Source: Opisthorchis felineus (Eukaryota > Platyhelminthes > Trematoda > Opisthorchiida > Opisthorchiidae). Taken from it: a stretch of 64,000 nucleotides of DNA. The stretch is taken from contig SJOL01006682.1 of assembly GCA_004794785.1 (NCBI GenBank), positions 277,844 through 341,843 on the forward strand, given 5' to 3'. Of the stretch, positions 60,649 through 64,000 are shown in pieces. Within the stretch, counting starts at the first letter, position 1, and each line of letters begins with the position of its first letter. Position numbers and translations under genes: made by a program. The notes beneath the pieces are model-generated. The model saw only the letters and a program-made list of their open reading frames with translations. It was not told where the DNA came from and did no database searches.

Positions 60649-63600
60649 CTACAAAGCGCACAGGGTAATAAAAAGAAGCCAATGTACTACTTTGTTGTTA
60701 GGATTTAATTGTGCTACGAAGCCAAAAAACTTCATGAAAATCGATGACCGGGTAGTTGTCAACCACAAAATTGTGCGGCTTCTCAAATGCGAAGTACGCG
60801 GAAAATCGAAGCAATTAAGGTGACTGAAAACAGGGACGAATGTGCTAGTGGTTGTGCTCCTCAGTGGGATGTCTGCTAGTTCTGTGGAGTCAAACAGCCC
60901 GACAACATTGACATCTGGTGTCAGCTAGCCCAAACCACCTTCAGCAGCCAAGTATCTCAGAACGTGAGGTTTGGGAAAGACGCGCAGCCTTTAACGATAG
61001 CATCTGTCTTAGGATCTAGTTAGTAGTCCCCTGCTTGAGTTGCTCTAGCACGCCCTATGCGTTGATCTTCGTGTAACCCTATTAGCACACTTTGATCAGT
61101 GCTTTAGTAGACGAAATGTGCGGTGTGTGAGGTTTCAATCACTTTACCACTAGAAGTCCGGATTGAATGGTTTTGGTGCCAATGATCTACGTTGGACCCT
61201 TGTCCATTCATACCTCCTCTCAATTGACGTTATCCTCCTAACGGGATCATTATGTCCGGGTTGCGCGAATTTAATCACTGGATTGATAGATAAAAGCCAA
61301 GCTCCTCAAAAGCGGATGAAAATTTTTTTGACAACTGCGCTGCACTGCCTCACAATGGAAAATAAGGATAGTCTTTAGGAGTCATGGACCAAGCCGGCTC
61401 GAATACTACTGAAAAAAATTGAGCGCCGTGTAGTGTATGGTTTAAGAAGTTTAAAACAAGACACATCGCAGTAGAATAAGATGCCATAATCCGACATTTT
61501 CAATGCCCTGGGTAACCTTTTTACCATGAATTGAATCGATGTAAGGGGTTACGGTATACTATAAAATTGATGCAGTCACAGGGCAATTTTACTTGATGGC
61601 TCGTAGGTCCTGCAACCCTGAGCGGCACTGGTAAACGTAGAGTGAATTAATCTATTCATGAATGCCCCTCCAAGTATCGTGATATAACACAAGTTTACTT
61701 CTTCTGTGGAAGTTTATTGCAGATAAGGCACGACCAGTAATGGAGAGGCATAAACTCCACTTTCAGACCAGTTTTCAAGCATGCTTTTCTCATTATGCTG
61801 TTGTTATGCTGTCAAATTGATGACGCTCACTTGAAACAGGTTTTCCTGATAACTAGAAAGTGGAGAAACACCAAGAATGTAGAGAACTTACGTTCGTTCT
61901 ATACAGTTTCAAACTTCAGCCGTGCATTTCATCGGCAAAGATGATTACAAATTAATTCTCCTGTTGTTGGACGTGATAGTTGACTAATATACCAATAGTA
62001 GTTTGCCGAAGGATTTGTGTTTGCCACTCTGTACATAGATAATGATTAACCTGAAGAGACCAGGCAGACAGTTCACAGGAACGCGAAACAGAAACTGACA
62101 AATAACAGCAGTTTGGTTTTAGTGCCACGGGAAAGGCAGCAGGGTACCGGCTCCAAGTAACAGATTCTACCAAAAAAAGTCGAGCATTTAGGTACATATT
62201 TGTAGTTTATTCCCCAATGAGCGAGAGTTGCATTTCCAAATTGATATGTGATATTTCCTGAAAAAATGAATGCTTCACATAAGGCTCATGTGAAACTAGA
62301 GGTTTGGTGGATCACACTGAAATTAGACCTTCTCCCATGAGAGACCACTTTGACAAGGTCTCACGGTCGTAAGCTGCGCTGGGTATTCTATATATCCCTT
62401 TCCCATTCAAAGGGGGAGGGACCACATGACAGTGGTCCCGAAGATCTAATATCACGGCAGATTTCACGAGCAAAAATGACCTTTACCAACCTGACGCATC
62501 TATGATCCCGGTAAGTCATCTACTCTTTTCTGAAGGTAGGTATTTAGAGCTGCGATTCGCTTTAAGTCAAACTAGGACTGTGAAGCTTGATAATTCGCGG
62601 TAAGCATGCTCGTGGGCTGAATGCGACAAACATTGTTTGAGCTCTGTTGCTCACGTAAGAGGCAAAAGCAAGCTGAAAGCGATGAAATCCTACATCGGTT
62701 AGATAGTGTCAGTCCATGAATTAACGGTATAAATTCAGAACTTAGAGTAAGATGCCTTAGGCATGCTCTTCCGCTAATTAAGCGCAGTTTTTCACCACAC
62801 CTGGTGTTATAAACGCTGGGCATGGCTGGAGGAAAAGGGTGGACAGGTGATGACTTGTAGTATGGATATGAAGAGGCCCTGTTTGCCTCCCAGAAGAGAG
62901 ATTCGGGGAAAATGAAACTTGTCCGGTGGCGCAGGTGCTGTTCCTTTGGTTGAGCTAAAACGTACGCGAAACAAACAAGAATGTCTATAATGTGTTCAGC
63001 AAATAAGTATAAATTCGAGGGAATAAGATCATATCTAACTGATAACCAACAGCTCTCAGATAAATCTTAAATAAGCGAATCGTTGGATGTGGAAGATAGA
63101 CTGGTGATCCGAGTCATCTATGAGTCACGCCCAAGCCAGGTTTGTTTGGCCAACTATATTTAGTCACTAAGAGGCTTGGTCTGTGAAATGGTAGTAACAA
63201 AATGTCACCTCTAGCATGACCACAGATTCAGTACTCTGAAAACATCGGAATATTAAGACGGGACATGAACATATCGCTCAAGTATGGACGTCTTGATGTG
63301 GTACCTGATGGTAGCGTTGAAGTTTCCAGCCAGCGTTGATAGAGTAGTGAGTGAGTGTGGTCGCTATAAAAAAAGCGCATGTTCCCATTCTGGCCAGAGA
63401 CTAACATCTTGATTGAATTATAGATCGGAGTCGAGTGCTTTCCTCCGGTCTAACAGGGGAGATCACATCAGAACATGAAGGCTGTCCAGGTAAGCGAGAT
63501 TTCAACCGATCCATCCAGTCCTTGTTCATGAACTACGTGTTTCAGTGTGTTCAAAAAAGTTGGCTTCTTAGACTCATCGGGCTGTCGACAATTGCAGTGG

Positions 63601-64000
63601 TACGGCAGATAGAGAAAATCGCGAGAAAGCATAATAATACGATTCTGGTTAGGTTGAAGCGTGGAGTTTATCACATTGAAGGCCTCACACGATTTAGTCA
63701 TCAGCAGGCTGCTTGAGAAATTTGTGGTACATAAAAGGACAGCCTTGATGTTCCAGTGATAAACGTAGCCGGTGAGCGTTACAGATTTAATCGGTCATCC
63801 AATCAACGTCACATATTCGGTTTTCTTGTATCGATGTTAGACACTCCGTCGTTGGAATAGCGTTGCTTTCAGTTTGACTGCACGTACACCAAAAACAGAT
63901 GAATGATTGTAGGTGGGTATCGGCTGACGATCCGACTCTGATTTCAAATTCCAGGTTACCGGTAAGAATCCTTATTACGTTGTGTGTATACAGCTACGAC
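60649..64000. other. Upstream synaptojanin sequence, no exon recognised
   Basis: The preceding exon should end in phase 0 after a GNKG-type motif; none was found. A minus-strand frame is open from about 60920 down to 60649 (about 90 codons, DVNVVGLFDSTELADIPL near its start) and touches the acceptor of the next exon, but it does not resemble any synaptojanin segment and is likely repeat-derived. Open frames at 63435-63716 (plus) and 63701-63468 (minus) overlap each other and are unassigned. Confidence 0.4.

Overview
This is nuclear DNA of a flatworm, most probably a trematode and perhaps an opisthorchiid liver fluke (Clonorchis/Opisthorchis type). The grounds are intron-rich genes on both strands, a run of 34-41 nt introns at the 5' end of one gene followed by introns of up to 5.9 kb, heavy loading with decayed RTE-like retrotransposons, Penelope-type sequence and tRNA-derived SINEs, and a SINE whose consensus I recognise from liver-fluke sequence. 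Nothing looks bacterial: there are no operons, ribosome-binding-site pattern, CRISPR or insertion sequences.

Two protein-coding genes are well supported and lie tail to tail. On the plus strand, 2317-27962 holds a complete 18-exon SR-cyclophilin gene of the PPIG/NKTR family. Splice phases agree at all 17 junctions and the model gives 1255 residues: a cyclophilin domain, a lysine-rich stretch, the two family linker motifs (VRPEEIP and GRKVKGRG), and a long Ser/Arg/Pro-rich tail. On the minus strand, 60648-51657 holds the last four exons of synaptojanin: the catalytic half of the inositol 5-phosphatase domain, a divergent DUF1866/RRM-like region and a proline-rich tail. Its Sac1 domain and the first part of the phosphatase domain are upstream, not recognised within the window.

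The large introns and the roughly 23.7 kb between the two stop codons are mainly unassigned sequence and transposon remains. These include RTE-like reverse transcriptase fragments (1-420, 8530-9480, 43.9 kb, 46.85-47.09 kb, 52.8-53.4 kb), a Jockey/CR1-like fragment (45.7-46.0 kb, minus), five copies of one tRNA-derived SINE, and a Penelope-like GIY-YIG endonuclease remnant (37.6-36.97 kb, minus).

The most interesting signal is non-coding. A repeat at 6.7-7.07 kb contains what reads as an intact hammerhead ribozyme with a loopless 3-bp stem III, the form reported in Penelope-like elements. A related, rearranged cluster at 39.14-39.77 kb contains mutated copies in both orientations, and a third hammerhead-like motif sits downstream of the GIY-YIG remnant in the same orientation. 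Also worth checking are a candidate signal-peptide exon at 42082-42207 and a 260-codon open frame inside intron 10 of the cyclophilin gene.
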